Positions 53,466 through 63,021 of a DNA stretch of 64,000 bases are shown one piece after another; the stretch's first letter is position 1, and the number at the start of each line of letters is the position of its first letter. The stretch covers positions 1,178,001 to 1,242,000 of the forward strand of contig NZ_CP126247.1 of NCBI RefSeq assembly GCF_030142155.1. Reading direction: 5' to 3'. The notes under the pieces were generated by a model. The model was not told the DNA's origin. It was given only the letters and a program-made list of their open reading frames with translations, and searched no databases. A program made the translations under genes and the position numbers. The DNA is from Arthrobacter sp. zg-Y820 (GTDB taxonomy: Bacteria; Actinomycetota; Actinomycetes; Actinomycetales; Micrococcaceae).

Positions 53466-54743
53466 TCAGTCCCGGGATCCGTTGTCGAACGTTCCGCCGT
53501 GGTGATGGCCGCGGCCCTTGTGGCCGCCGTGGCCGCGGTGGTCGTCGCGGCAGTTGTCGTTGAGCTCGATCCGGACAACGCTGCCTGAGGTGGGGGCCGG
53601 CTCAGCCGGCGGAGCGGCAGCCGGGGGCGCTGCCCCTTCCTCCGCAGGTGCCCCGGCCAGAACGTCCACAGTCGCGTAGAGGGCGGATCCCCGCAGCGCC
53701 AGATCGCCGGGCTGGTTAACTTCGAGGAACAGCTCGGGTGTGTTGGTTCCGGCCGGAATCACGGAGATCCGGTTGCCGAACAGCTCGGCCACGAAAATGT
53801 CTCCGTTGTCATTCACCGCCATCCCGGTGGTGCCGCTGAAACCGGTGGCCACCAGTTCCGAGCTGCCGTCGTCGGGATCCACCCTGAACACCGAGCCCTG
53901 GGCCAGCCCCGCTCCCGGCACGCCGCCCGGCAGCGACGCGACCAGCAGATCCCCGCCGGGTCCGGCTTCGAGGCCTGTCGGAACCGGTTCCACGTTGTAC
54001 GTGTTGCCCACGGTGCAGGCCGGGAGACCTACCCGGAGGGCCTCCTCGGCTGTCACCGTCACCGGGATGGGCGGCAGGACCGCCAGCGTGGAAATGCTCC
54101 CGTCCGCCAGATCCACTTCAATAACGGCGTTCATCCCGGCATCGGAGACCAGGACGCTTCCGCGCCCGGAGGGGAGGGTCGCGTAGGGGTTTGAGTCCTT
54201 CAAACCGGTGTAGCTGTTGGAGAAGAGGCCGGTGGGCGGCAGCTGTGCCGCGCAGGCAGGATCGAGGCCCTGGAACCCATAGGTGTTGATGCCGTCCGGG
54301 TTTTCCGTGTACTCGTAGGTGGCGATGTCGGCCACCGTTTCCACGCTTCCGTACCGGTCGACGGACTTCAGCTGGGTGAAATTCTGCGTCGGGTCATGGG
54401 TCATAGCTCCGATGCTGGCGGTGTAGTACGTGGTGCCGCGGGAGCGTGACACACCGCCGTAGCCGTATCCCAGCGGCCCGGCGTCAAGCGTTTCGGTGCT
54501 GCCGTCCCGCCCGATCCGGGTAAGCACTCCGGCGAAGGACTGCGCCACGTCGATCGTTGGTCCGCGGCCCACAGCCAGACTCAGGGGTCCCACCAGTCCT
54601 TCGGCGACGGTGGTGACCTTTCCTGCGGTCGGGGGTGCGTCGGGTGGGGCGGGGTGCCGGCCGCCGGCGGAAGCAGGCGAGGCGGCCAGGCCCAGGGCCG
54701 CGACAGCGGCCAGGGCGGCGAGGGCGGGGGATGTTCTTTTCAC
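53466..54743 (-). CDS. Secreted ScyD/ScyE-family protein with His-rich tail
   Basis: A 425-residue exported protein: signal peptide ([26 protein letters not shown]), then a beta-propeller of NHL-like blades, including [36 protein letters not shown] and [22 protein letters not shown]. Near the end a Pro/Ala linker precedes a tail of Gly, His, Arg and Lys residues ([18 protein letters not shown]), suited to metal binding. ScyD/ScyE proteins were named from cyanobacterial scytonemin clusters, but actinobacterial relatives have no known role. ATG 53-bp from a divergent-side hairpin-free region; expressed alone. Confidence 0.85.
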   Translation of the reverse strand: MKRTSPALAALAAVAALGLAASPASAGGRHPAPPDAPPTAGKVTTVAEGLVGPLSLAVGRGPTIDVAQSFAGVLTRIGRDGSTETLDAGPLGYGYGGVSRSRGTTYYTASIGAMTHDPTQNFTQLKSVDRYGSVETVADIATYEYTENPDGINTYGFQGLDPACAAQLPPTGLFSNSYTGLKDSNPYATLPSGRGSVLVSDAGMNAVIEVDLADGSISTLAVLPPIPVTVTAEEALRVGLPACTVGNTYNVEPVPTGLEAGPGGDLLVASLPGGVPGAGLAQGSVFRVDPDDGSSELVATGFSGTTGMAVNDNGDIFVAELFGNRISVIPAGTNTPELFLEVNQPGDLALRGSALYATVDVLAGAPAEEGAAPPAAAPPAEPAPTSGSVVRIELNDNCRDDHRGHGGHKGRGHHHGGTFDNGSRD

Positions 54744-54963
54744 GGTGACTCCTCAGCATTGATGGGGTGCAATGCGAGACTTGCCTCCACGCCTCCGCGG
54801 TTCCCAGCCACGCCCCCGGGGGAAGCCCTCACAGCCTACGGCCGGGGTTTCCACGGGTAAACGTCAGGCTGATGCGCCGCTGGGCGGTCCCAGCGGGGTG
54901 CATCCGAGTACTGAGTATCCCGCCCAAACGGGGGCGTGGTGGCCGAGGCCGGCCGCGGGTAGG

Positions 54964-56136
54964 TCACCGGCAGGCTGCTGCACCGGACGCGCGCTCCGGA
55001 AAACGTTCCAGCCCCGTGACCAGGTCTGCGGTGTCCCCGCACAGGGCGATCCGAACCCAGCCTTCGCCGATGGAACCGAACGCGGTGCCCGGCGCCACGG
55101 CGACACCCTGCTCCGCGAGGAACTTCTGCGTCCACGCCCTGACGTGGCCCTCAGTGGCGTGGGACAGGTCAGCCCAGAGGTAGAACGCCCCCTGTGCCTT
55201 CAGGTACGGAATGTTCTTTTGATCCAGCACGGCCGCCGCCGCATCCCGGTTGACGCGATAGTGGGCGGCAGCAGCGCTGACATAGTCCTGAGGTCCGGTC
55301 AGGGCGGCCAGGGCGGCATACTGCGACGGCGACGCCACGCAGGAGACGATCGATTCCATCACCGTGCTCATCTGGGTTTCCAGGCCGGCGGGGGTGATCA
55401 GGGCGCCGATCCGCAGTCCGGTCAGGCCGTACGTCTTCGACAGGGTGACCGAAACGATCACCCGGTCCCCGCCGTCGGCGCCGTCGTGGGCCAGCGGGCT
55501 CACATGGGGGACATCGTAGGTGAAGGCCTCATAGCATTCGTCCGAAACGATCCACAGGTCCCGGCGGCGGGCCAGCTCCACCAGGTCGCGGACCAGGTCC
55601 GGGCCAAACACGGCGCCCAGGGGATTGGAAGGCGAGTTCAGGAGCAGGACCCGGGTCCGGTCGGTGATCAGGGCCTCGATGTCCGCGATGCGCGGCTGGA
55701 AGTCGTGTTCGGGATAGAGCGGATACTCCACCGGCTCGGCGTGAAGCAGCCGGGCAGTCATGGCAAACGTGGGGTAGCCGGGATTCGGAATCAGGATTTC
55801 GTCGCCGGCATCCAGAAGCATGCTCATGGCCAGGTGCAGGCCCTGCTGCGCGCCGGCGGTGACAAACGCCCGGCCCGGAGCCACCTCGACGCCGGTCTGC
55901 CGGCTGATGCGGTCGGCAAACGCGGCACGCAGCGGGGCGATACCGGCATTGGGCGTGTAACCGGTCTCATCCCGGCCCAGCGTGGCCTGCGCTGCCTCGA
56001 GGATGTGGGGCGGGGTGGGGAATCCCGGCTCGCCGATGCTGAGCACGATCGAGCCGGGCTGGGCCCACGCTGCCTGGGTGATTTCGCGGATCTGGTTGGC
56101 AGCGGCATTCCGGACATGGGGCGAGAGCTCAGGCAT
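54964..56136 (-). CDS. Class I/II pyridoxal-phosphate aminotransferase
   Basis: About 390 residues of fold-type I aminotransferase. SIGEPGFPTPPHI at the N-terminus, AGAQQGLHLAMSML, NPGYPTFAMTARLL, NSPSNPLGAVF, DECYEAFTYD, and the PLP-binding VSVTLSKTYGLTGLRIGAL (catalytic Lys in SKTYGLTGLR). Near the C-terminus GWVRIALCGD carries the substrate-carboxylate Arg. Substrate unknown; aspartate- or alanine-type is plausible. Start: ATG 56136; an in-frame ATG at 56145 also exists, and GATAGC just upstream may be a -10. Divergent from truB. Confidence 0.9.
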   Translation of the reverse strand: MPELSPHVRNAAANQIREITQAAWAQPGSIVLSIGEPGFPTPPHILEAAQATLGRDETGYTPNAGIAPLRAAFADRISRQTGVEVAPGRAFVTAGAQQGLHLAMSMLLDAGDEILIPNPGYPTFAMTARLLHAEPVEYPLYPEHDFQPRIADIEALITDRTRVLLLNSPSNPLGAVFGPDLVRDLVELARRRDLWIVSDECYEAFTYDVPHVSPLAHDGADGGDRVIVSVTLSKTYGLTGLRIGALITPAGLETQMSTVMESIVSCVASPSQYAALAALTGPQDYVSAAAAHYRVNRDAAAAVLDQKNIPYLKAQGAFYLWADLSHATEGHVRAWTQKFLAEQGVAVAPGTAFGSIGEGWVRIALCGDTADLVTGLERFPERASGAAACR

Positions 56137-56170
56137 ACCCCGCATGCTATCGCCGCCGCGGCACCCGGGG

Positions 56171-56290
56171 CGACCCGCTGCGACCCGCTGCGACCCGCGA
56201 TGACCGGCGCGACCCGGGGAGAACCCGGGGAGAACCCGACGGCAGGTCCGCCGGCCAACCCGCCGGCAGGTCCGCAGACAAGCCCGCCGG
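56171..56290. repeat. Short GC-rich tandem repeats between the aminotransferase and truB
   Basis: CGACCCGCTG occurs three times in succession from 56171 (last copy degenerate), then CCCGGGGAGAA occurs twice, then GCCGGCAGGTCCGC-like units recur. They fill most of the divergent intergenic region upstream of the truB promoter. Confidence 0.75.
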
Positions 56291-56326
56291 CTGGCCGGGT
56301 GTCAGGAACCGCAGGCCAGGGCCGCA

Positions 56327-56332
56327 TATACT
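56327..56332 (+). promoter_or_regulatory. -10 element of truB
   Basis: TATACT ends 7 nt before the GTG start of truB, so the transcript would begin at or next to the start codon (leaderless). Confidence 0.55.
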
Positions 56333-56339
56333 GAAAGGC

Positions 56340-57281
56340 GTGAATTCCGGGCAGGTCCGTTCAGGGCTGATTATTGTGGACAAGCCGCAGGGATGGACCA
56401 GCCACGATGTGGTTGGCCGCCTGCGGAAACTAGCGGGAACCCGAAAAGTGGGGCATGCGGGAACACTGGACCCGATGGCCACCGGAGTGCTGGTGGTCGG
56501 CATCAACAAGGCCACCCGGCTCCTGACCTACATTGTGGGTACTTCCAAGACGTACGAGGCCACCATCAGGCTGGGCCAGTCCACCGTCACTGACGACGCC
56601 GAAGGCGAAATCACCGCCGAGACCATCGCCGCCGCGGTAACCGACGAAGAGATCATGGCCGCCGTCGCGGACCTGACCGGGGACATCCAGCAGGTGCCCA
56701 GCAGCGTCAGTGCCATCAAGGTCAACGGCGAGCGCTCCTACGCCCGCGTGCGTGCCGGGGGAGAGGTCATCCTTCCGTCCCGCCCCGTGACGGTCTCCCG
56801 CTTTGAGGTTCACGGCATCCGCCGGGAGAGCGGCGGCAAGCTGCGCGACATCGATGTGACCGTTGAGTGTTCCTCGGGCACCTACATTCGCGCCCTGGCC
56901 CGGGACCTCGGTGCCGCCCTGGGTGTGGGCGGGCACCTGACTGCGCTCCGGCGCACCTGCGTGGGCCCGTACAGCGTGCAGCAGGCAGCGACCCTGGAAC
57001 AGTTGGCCGCGGACCTGCGGGTCTTGGACCTCGACGACGCCGCCCGGGCCCTGTTCCCGGTCCGTGAGCTCAGTGCTGCGGAAGCGACGGATCTTTCGCA
57101 CGGCCGCCGGGTGCCGCCGTCGGACATCGGGGAAGCAGCCGCCGGTGCGCCCGTGGCTGCCTTTGCCCCCGGCGGAACGCTGGTCGCGCTGCTGGAAAAC
57201 CGCGGCCCGGCCGGGGCGGACTTCCCGGCCGCCTACGCCAAGGCCCTGCTGGTCTTCGCACCGGGGAACGAGGCCGCCTAA
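56340..57281 (+). CDS. truB: tRNA pseudouridine(55) synthase TruB
   Basis: A 313-residue Tru[38 protein letters not shown] contains the catalytic Asp in GTLDPMATGVL (about residue 39-49), then TYEATIRLGQSTVTDD, QVPSSVSAIKVNGERSYARVRAG, and ECSSGTYIRALARDLG. A C-terminal extension forms the PUA-like domain. Isomerises U55 in the T loop. GTG 56340. The three membrane-protein genes that follow are close enough to be in its operon. Confidence 0.96.
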   Translation: MNSGQVRSGLIIVDKPQGWTSHDVVGRLRKLAGTRKVGHAGTLDPMATGVLVVGINKATRLLTYIVGTSKTYEATIRLGQSTVTDDAEGEITAETIAAAVTDEEIMAAVADLTGDIQQVPSSVSAIKVNGERSYARVRAGGEVILPSRPVTVSRFEVHGIRRESGGKLRDIDVTVECSSGTYIRALARDLGAALGVGGHLTALRRTCVGPYSVQQAATLEQLAADLRVLDLDDAARALFPVRELSAAEATDLSHGRRVPPSDIGEAAAGAPVAAFAPGGTLVALLENRGPAGADFPAAYAKALLVFAPGNEAA

Positions 57282-57656
57282 GTGGTTGTCGATCCGCTGT
57301 TCATCGTTGGCACCCTGGTCTGCGCCGTCTCCGTGGTGCTGTGCTTCGGGGCGGCCATCCTGAAGCACGGCCCCAACGACCTCACCATCCTGTCCGTTGC
57401 CGCCGTGGAGCTGTTCCTGCTGGTCTACGGCGTGGCAGGTGTCATCCGCCAGGTGGGCGGGGAAGGCGTGGCGGGTGAACTCTGGGAGTTCTGGGGCTAC
57501 CTCTTCACGGCCCTGATCATTCCCGTCGGTGCCATCTGGTGGTCGCTGATGGACCGCAGCCGCTGGAGCAACCTGGTTCTTGGTGCCGTGGGCATCACTG
57601 TATTTGTCATGCTGTTCCGAATGGAACAGATCTGGGACGGAGTAACCCCCGCGTGA
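57282..57656 (+). CDS. Small membrane protein of unknown function
   Basis: A 124-residue protein with four hydrophobic helices: FIVGTLVCAVSVVLCFGAAIL, LTILSVAAVELFLLVYGVAGV, GYLFTALIIPVGAIWWSLM, and LVLGAVGITVFVMLFRMEQIW. The GTG start follows the truB stop directly, and its stop overlaps the next start (GTGA). No family recognised; two-gene membrane pairs of this kind are common in Arthrobacter. Likely co-transcribed with truB. Confidence 0.72.
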   Translation: MVVDPLFIVGTLVCAVSVVLCFGAAILKHGPNDLTILSVAAVELFLLVYGVAGVIRQVGGEGVAGELWEFWGYLFTALIIPVGAIWWSLMDRSRWSNLVLGAVGITVFVMLFRMEQIWDGVTPA

Positions 57657-58108
57657 ACATGAACACCCCCGAGCACGGCAATCCCGCCGGATCAGCGGCC
57701 GCCCAGCCGGCGGCCCGCAACGCCGGACCCGGCCGGCTGCTGGTGGCCGTTTATGCTGTTTTCGCCCTGGCCGCCACCGCACGCGCGGGCTTCCAGATTG
57801 CCACCAAGTTCGACCACGCGCCGGTGGCCTATCTGCTGTCCGCTTTTGCGGCAGTGGTCTACATTGTCGCCACGGTCGGGCTGGCAAGGTCCGGGCCGCG
57901 GGCCTATCTGGTGTCGGTCGCTGCAGTGAGCATCGAGATGCTGGGCGTGCTGGCCGTGGGCATCCTCGGCCTGGTCAACCCCGGCCTCCTGCCCGATGAC
58001 ACGGTCTGGTCCGGCTTCGGGTCCGGCTACGGCTATGTTCCGCTGCTCCTGCCGGCGCTGGGACTGTGGTGGCTCTACCGCCACCGTGGGGATGCCGCAC
58101 GCTCCTAG
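57653..58108 (+). CDS. Small membrane protein of unknown function (second of pair)
   Basis: About 151 residues. A polar Asn/Ala/Pro-rich N-terminus is followed by four helices: LLVAVYAVFALAATARAGFQ, VAYLLSAFAAVVYIVATVGLA, AYLVSVAAVSIEMLGVLAVGIL and YVPLLLPALGLWWLYRH. Conserved-looking features are TARAGFQIATKF and the aromatic GYGYVP near the end. GTG 57653 overlaps the preceding gene by 4 nt; ATG 57659 is an alternative. Function unknown. Confidence 0.75.
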   Translation: MNMNTPEHGNPAGSAAAQPAARNAGPGRLLVAVYAVFALAATARAGFQIATKFDHAPVAYLLSAFAAVVYIVATVGLARSGPRAYLVSVAAVSIEMLGVLAVGILGLVNPGLLPDDTVWSGFGSGYGYVPLLLPALGLWWLYRHRGDAARS

Positions 58109-58245
58109 GCTTCCACTCCGGGGGAGCCCCGCGGCGGGCGCCAAACCCGCCGGCGGCAGCGTGCGCTCCGACGCTGCGCTGCGTGAGACGATGGCAGGAG
58201 AATGCATCACACCAAGCAGGTTTTCCATTCCTTCAGGGGGAACTA

Positions 58246-58959
58246 ATGAGCAACCCGGCTTCAACACCCAGCGAGCACCAGGGCGGGAATGGCCCGGCGC
58301 AGCCCGCCCAGCCGCCCACGCAGTCCTCCTTGGCACCCGGGGAGCAGCCTGCCGCGGCGAGGAAACCGAACGTCCCCGCGGCCGGACAGAGCGTCCGGCC
58401 GACGGAGAAGCTGAATATTCCGCCCGCAGCCAAGCAGGCGGGCGCCACGGGCCGAAGCGGCAAGCAGTCCAAGCCCAAGGCCAAGCCCTACAAGAGCAGC
58501 GATGACTGGGGCGTCTTCCGCGCCGTCGTCATTGGCGTGGGCATCCTGGTGGCCGGCGTGGGTGTTTACTACCTCGCCACCGGAACGGCCGGTGTGGCGG
58601 ATACCGGCGGAGGCGAAATCAACGCGTCGCTGGAATCCCAGTTCCGGTTCTTCTCGGCCATGATGGTCGGCGTGGGGGCGGCGTTCATCGCCATCGCGGT
58701 GAAGTTCCAGTGGGCCAACATGCTGTGGCTGGTCTGCCTGATGGTCTTCCTCGGCGGTATCGGACGCGTGCTGTCCTGGGCCTTCAGCGGAACGCCCCAC
58801 TACACCATGATCATCCTGATGATCCTGGAGCTGGCCTTCCCGCCGGCCCTGCTGGTCTGGCACCGGTTCATTGCCAAGACCAGCGAGCTGAAGCGTGAAT
58901 ACAGTGAGGGCACCGCCGGCCGCGCTGACGGTGCCGCTGCAGGCGGCACGCAGGGCTGA
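58246..58959 (+). CDS. DUF4345 membrane protein with long polar N-terminus
   Basis: A 237-residue protein. About 90 residues of Ala/Pro/Gln/Lys-rich disorder precede four helices matching DUF4345: VFRAVVIGVGILVAGVGVYYLA, FRFFSAMMVGVGAAFIAIAVK, LWLVCLMVFLGGIGRVLSW, and MIILMILELAFPPALLVWHRF. The ESQFRFFS and GGIGRVLS motifs are family-typical. Function unknown. ATG 58246 has GGGGGAAC upstream; a 137-nt gap separates it from the pair before it. Confidence 0.82.
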   Translation: MSNPASTPSEHQGGNGPAQPAQPPTQSSLAPGEQPAAARKPNVPAAGQSVRPTEKLNIPPAAKQAGATGRSGKQSKPKAKPYKSSDDWGVFRAVVIGVGILVAGVGVYYLATGTAGVADTGGGEINASLESQFRFFSAMMVGVGAAFIAIAVKFQWANMLWLVCLMVFLGGIGRVLSWAFSGTPHYTMIILMILELAFPPALLVWHRFIAKTSELKREYSEGTAGRADGAAAGGTQG

Positions 58960-59073
58960 GTCTTTCCCGGCAGCATTTTCGGCCATAATAGTTAGGTCCG
59001 GTAGCAGCCATGCGCTGTTCCGGCCCACCAGCGGCACCGCCGCGACCCGAACCACCTGTTATAAGGAGCCTGT

Positions 59074-60063
59074 GTGTACTACTGGAATGGCCTGGCGGAG
59101 GTTCCTGCCGGCATCGGTCCGACAGTAGTCACGATCGGCAACTTCGACGGCGTCCACCTGGGGCACCAGCATGTGCTGGACCGCCTCGTGAAGGTGGCAC
59201 GCGAGAAGGACGCGGCAGCGGTGGCCATTTCCTTCGATCCGCATCCGGCCCAAGTGCACCGCCCCGAGGCGGCTCCCGAGCTCATCATGGGACAGCTGGA
59301 CCGCCGCGAAGCCCTGGCGGCCACCGGCTTGGACGGGCTGCTCATGATGCACTACGACCTGCAGCTCGCCGCGCTGACCCCCGAGGAATTCGTGCGCCGG
59401 GTCTTCGTGGAGGGACTGCGGGTCTGCGCCGTCGTCATCGGCCACGACGTGCGCTTCGGCCGCGGCAACGCCGGGGATCTCCAGACCATGCGGGAACTGG
59501 GCCGGCAGCTGGGCTTTGAGGTGCAGGCCGTCGAGGACTTCGGCGCCCTGCCCGACGACCCCGCCGCTCCCGAGGGGCGCCGCTGCTCCTCGACCTGGAT
59601 CCGGGAGGCCCTGCGCAGCGGAGACGTGCGCACCGCGGCGCGCCTGCTCGGGCGCACCCACCGCATGCGCGGCGAGGTTGTCCACGGCGCCGCCCGCGGC
59701 CGCGAGCTGGGCTTTCCCACCGCCAACCTGGCCCCCGACGCCAGCGGCCTGGTCCCCGCTGACGGAATCTATGCCGGATGGCTGGTCGATGAAGCCGGCA
59801 CCCGCTGGCCGGCAGCCATCTCCGTGGGGTCCAATCCCACGTTCGACGGCGTCAGCCGGCAGGTGGAGGCCCACGTGATCGACCGCCCGAACGAGAAGAT
59901 CACCGACTTCGACCTCTACGGCCAGCAGGTGGTGGTGGAGTTCGTGGAACGGCTCCGCGGCATGGTGGCCTATACCGGGCCCGAAGCCCTGATTACGCAG
60001 ATGGGCCTTGACGTGGCGCGCACCCGCGACGTCCTTTCGACAGATAGCGGCGCGGACAGGTAA
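59074..60063 (+). CDS. ribF: Bifunctional riboflavin kinase/FAD synthetase
   Basis: A 329-residue RibF. N-terminal FMN adenylyltransferase: TIGNFDGVHLGHQHVLDRL with the HLGH nucleotidyl-transfer motif and VIGHDVRFGRGNAGD, RCSSTWIREALRSGDV. C-terminal riboflavin kinase: RGRELGFPTANLAPD with the PTAN motif, DGIYAGWL, SVGSNPTFDG. It makes FMN then FAD from riboflavin. GTG 59074 after AAGGAG. CATAAT (58984-58989) is a possible -10. Confidence 0.97.
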   Translation: MYYWNGLAEVPAGIGPTVVTIGNFDGVHLGHQHVLDRLVKVAREKDAAAVAISFDPHPAQVHRPEAAPELIMGQLDRREALAATGLDGLLMMHYDLQLAALTPEEFVRRVFVEGLRVCAVVIGHDVRFGRGNAGDLQTMRELGRQLGFEVQAVEDFGALPDDPAAPEGRRCSSTWIREALRSGDVRTAARLLGRTHRMRGEVVHGAARGRELGFPTANLAPDASGLVPADGIYAGWLVDEAGTRWPAAISVGSNPTFDGVSRQVEAHVIDRPNEKITDFDLYGQQVVVEFVERLRGMVAYTGPEALITQMGLDVARTRDVLSTDSGADR

Positions 60064-60198
60064 ACTGAAATCAAATTCGGCTGCGGTCCGTGGCGGCTGA
60101 ATTTCTTTGTGCCGGTTCGGATTCGTCCCGCCGGCGCCAAGATTCCCGGCAGCGAACTGCTGACTCGGGCCTCACGGCACAACTGTAGGAGAGTTACA

Positions 60199-60468
60199 TT
60201 GGCACTTGACCCCGTAGTCAAGCAGGAAATCATCACGGCGTTCGCTCGGGCCGAAGGCGACACCGGTTCGCCCGAGGTTCAGGTTGCTGTGCTGTCACGC
60301 CGCATCCTCGACCTGACCGAACACCTGAAGACGCACAAGCATGACCACCACACCCGCCGCGGCCTGATGGCCCTGGTTGGTCGCCGTCGTCGTATGCTTT
60401 CGTACCTCAAAGAGACTGACATCACCCGCTACCGCGAGCTCATCGAGCGCCTCGGCCTGCGCAAGTAG
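60199..60468 (+). CDS. rpsO: 30S ribosomal protein S15
   Basis: An 89-residue S15, the standard length: [36 protein letters not shown], then [26 protein letters not shown] and [16 protein letters not shown] start at 60199 with TAGGAGAG 6 nt upstream; the longer open frame to 60109 is not used. Binds 16S rRNA near the central domain. Confidence 0.97.
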   Translation: MALDPVVKQEIITAFARAEGDTGSPEVQVAVLSRRILDLTEHLKTHKHDHHTRRGLMALVGRRRRMLSYLKETDITRYRELIERLGLRK

Positions 60469-60478
60469 TCTTTGAAGA

Positions 60479-60516
60479 GGGTGGCCCCTGCGTTCTCGCG
60501 GGGAGCCGCCCTTTTT
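60479..60516 (+). terminator. Rho-independent terminator after rpsO
   Basis: A GC-rich stem (60479-60492 with 60497-60511, one G-U pair and one bulged A), loop TTCT, then TTTTT. Confidence 0.78.
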
Positions 60517-60662
60517 CAGGCGGGCATGGACACCGGCTTGGACCGGAAGCGCACCCGCCTTTGCGGTACATCCGCGGCACAGCAGTAAACAGCAGCACCG
60601 CAGCACCGAAGAAACATCAACAGGAGTCAGCCAGCATCGCAGCATTCGCGGTCCTCGGTAGT

Positions 60663-60690
60663 GGTCCCCGGGAGTTTGTGCCCGTGGACC
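60663..60690 (+). promoter_or_regulatory. Hairpin in the pnp leader
   Basis: GGTCC..GGG pairs with CCC..GGACC (60663-60672 with 60681-60690) around a small internal loop. The 327-nt gap between rpsO and pnp holds the rpsO terminator, this stem and the pnp ribosome site. In other bacteria the pnp leader is cut by RNase III and then recognised by PNPase for autocontrol; that use here is inference. Confidence 0.5.
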
Positions 60691-60795
60691 TCGATCGAAG
60701 ACCGGGTGTTGAACCGAACCGCTTCACAGCGGTGCTCGCGTTTATTGGAACGATGCTGGATGCCTCCGCCAACGAAGAAACGGAGGTGACTCTCT

Positions 60796-63021
60796 ATGGA
60801 GGGTCCCGAAATTCAGTTCGCAGAAGCCGTCATTGACAACGGCAAGTACGGCCAGCGCGTCATCCGCTTCGAAACCGGCCGCTTGGCCCAGCAGGCTGCA
60901 GGCGCAGCCACTGTCTACATCGACGATGACACCGTCCTGCTGTCGGCAACGTCCGCCGGCAAGTCCCCGCGCGAAGGCTTTGACTTCTTCCCGCTGACCG
61001 TCGACGTCGAAGAGCGCATGTACGCCGCCGGCCGCATCCCGGGCTCGTTCTTCCGCCGCGAAGGCCGCCCGTCCACCGAAGCCATCCTGGCCTGCCGCCT
61101 GATGGACCGCCCGCTGCGCCCCGCCTTCGTCAAGGGCCTGCGCAACGAGGTCCAGATCGTGGTCACCGTCCTGGCGATCAACCCCGACGTGCTGTACGAC
61201 GTCGTCGCGATCAACGCTTCCTCCATGTCCACCCAGCTGAGCGGCCTGCCGTTCTCCGGTCCGATCGGCGGCGTCCGCGTTGCCCTGATCGACGACCAGT
61301 GGGTTGCCTTCCCGAAGCACTCCGAGCTGGAGCGCGCAGTCTTCTCCATGGTGGTTGCCGGCCGCATTGCCGGTGACGACGTCGCCATCATGATGGTGGA
61401 AGCAGAAGCCACCGACGCCGCCTGGAACCTGATCAAGGACGAGGGCGCCACCGCCCCGACCGAAGAGGTTGTTGCTGAAGGCCTCGAAGCCTCGAAGCCG
61501 TTCATCAAGGCCCTGTGCGAGGCACAGGCCGACCTGGCAGCCCGCGCCGCCAAGCCGACCGTCGAGTTCCCGATCTTCCTGGACTACCAGGACGACGTCT
61601 ACGAAGCCGTGGAAGCCGCAGCCGCTGACAAGCTGGCCAAGGTCTTCTCGATCGCTGACAAGCAGGAGCGCGACATTGCCGCCGACGAACTCAAGGACGA
61701 AGTCACCGCTTCGCTCGCCGAGAAGTTCGAAGGCCGCGAGAAGGAACTCTCCGCAGCCTTCCGCTCCGTCACCAAGCAGGTTGTGCGCCAGCGCATCCTG
61801 AAGGACCAGGTCCGCATCGACGGCCGCGGCCTGACGGACATCCGCCAGCTGACCGCCGAGGTGGAGGTTCTGCCCCGCGTGCACGGTTCGGCCATCTTCG
61901 AGCGCGGCGAAACCCAGATCCTGGGCGTCACCACGCTGAACATGCTGAAGATGGAACAGCAGATTGACTCGCTGTCGCCGGTAACGCGCAAGCGCTACAT
62001 GCACAACTACAACTTCCCGCCGTACTCCACCGGTGAAACCGGCCGCGTGGGTTCGCCCAAGCGCCGCGAAATCGGCCACGGCGCCCTGGCCGAGCGTGCG
62101 CTCATGCCGGTGCTGCCGACGCGCGAAGAATTCCCGTACGCCATCCGCCAGGTCTCCGAGGCCCTGAGCTCCAACGGCTCCACCTCGATGGGTTCGGTCT
62201 GCGCCTCGACGCTGTCCATGCTCAACGCCGGTGTTCCGCTGCGCGCTCCGGTTGCCGGCATCGCCATGGGCCTGGTCTCCGACCAGGTTGACGGCGAAAC
62301 CCGCTACGCCGCCCTGACCGACATCCTTGGCGCCGAAGATGCCTTCGGCGACATGGACTTCAAGGTTGCCGGTACCTCCGAGTTCGTCACGGCCATCCAG
62401 CTGGACACGAAGCTCGACGGCATCCCCGCTTCGGTGCTGGCAGCAGCCCTGAAGCAGGCCCGCGAAGCCCGCCTGCACATCCTCGGTGTCATGGACGCTG
62501 CGATTGATACCCCGGACGAGCTCTCCGAGTTCGCGCCGCGCATCATCTCGGTGAAGATCCCCGTAGATAAGATCGGCGAGGTCATTGGCCCGAAGGGCAA
62601 GATGATCAACCAGATTCAGGAAGACACCGGCGCTGACATCTCCATTGAAGATGACGGCACGGTCCTGATCGGTGCAACCGACGGCGGATCCGCCGAGGCT
62701 GCCCGCGCGGCGATCAACGCGATCGCCAACCCGCAGATCCCCGAGATCGGCGAGCGTTACCTCGGTACGGTAGTGAAGACCACCACGTTCGGTGCCTTCG
62801 TCTCCCTGACCCCGGGCAAGGACGGCCTGCTGCACATCTCCGAGCTGCGCAAGCTCGCCGGTGGCAAGCGCGTCGACAACGTTGACGAGGTAGTCTCCGT
62901 CGGCCAGAAGATCCAGGTGGAAATCACCAAGATCGACGACCGCGGCAAGCTGTCCCTGTCACCGGTTGTTGCTGAAGGCGCCAAAGGCGAAGAAGCAGCA
63001 GAAACCGAGTCCGCAGAATAA
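60796..63021 (+). CDS. pnp: Polyribonucleotide nucleotidyltransferase (PNPase)
   Basis: A 741-residue PNPase with two RNase PH-type domains: [21 protein letters not shown] and [33 protein letters not shown] in the first, [23 protein letters not shown] and [34 protein letters not shown] in the second. A KH domain ([20 protein letters not shown]) and S1 domain ([17 protein letters not shown] and [11 protein letters not shown]) follow. 3'-5' phosphorolytic RNA degradation. ATG 60796 with GGAGGTG upstream. Its stop is followed directly by the next gene. Confidence 0.97.
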   Translation: MEGPEIQFAEAVIDNGKYGQRVIRFETGRLAQQAAGAATVYIDDDTVLLSATSAGKSPREGFDFFPLTVDVEERMYAAGRIPGSFFRREGRPSTEAILACRLMDRPLRPAFVKGLRNEVQIVVTVLAINPDVLYDVVAINASSMSTQLSGLPFSGPIGGVRVALIDDQWVAFPKHSELERAVFSMVVAGRIAGDDVAIMMVEAEATDAAWNLIKDEGATAPTEEVVAEGLEASKPFIKALCEAQADLAARAAKPTVEFPIFLDYQDDVYEAVEAAAADKLAKVFSIADKQERDIAADELKDEVTASLAEKFEGREKELSAAFRSVTKQVVRQRILKDQVRIDGRGLTDIRQLTAEVEVLPRVHGSAIFERGETQILGVTTLNMLKMEQQIDSLSPVTRKRYMHNYNFPPYSTGETGRVGSPKRREIGHGALAERALMPVLPTREEFPYAIRQVSEALSSNGSTSMGSVCASTLSMLNAGVPLRAPVAGIAMGLVSDQVDGETRYAALTDILGAEDAFGDMDFKVAGTSEFVTAIQLDTKLDGIPASVLAAALKQAREARLHILGVMDAAIDTPDELSEFAPRIISVKIPVDKIGEVIGPKGKMINQIQEDTGADISIEDDGTVLIGATDGGSAEAARAAINAIANPQIPEIGERYLGTVVKTTTFGAFVSLTPGKDGLLHISELRKLAGGKRVDNVDEVVSVGQKIQVEITKIDDRGKLSLSPVVAEGAKGEEAAETESAE

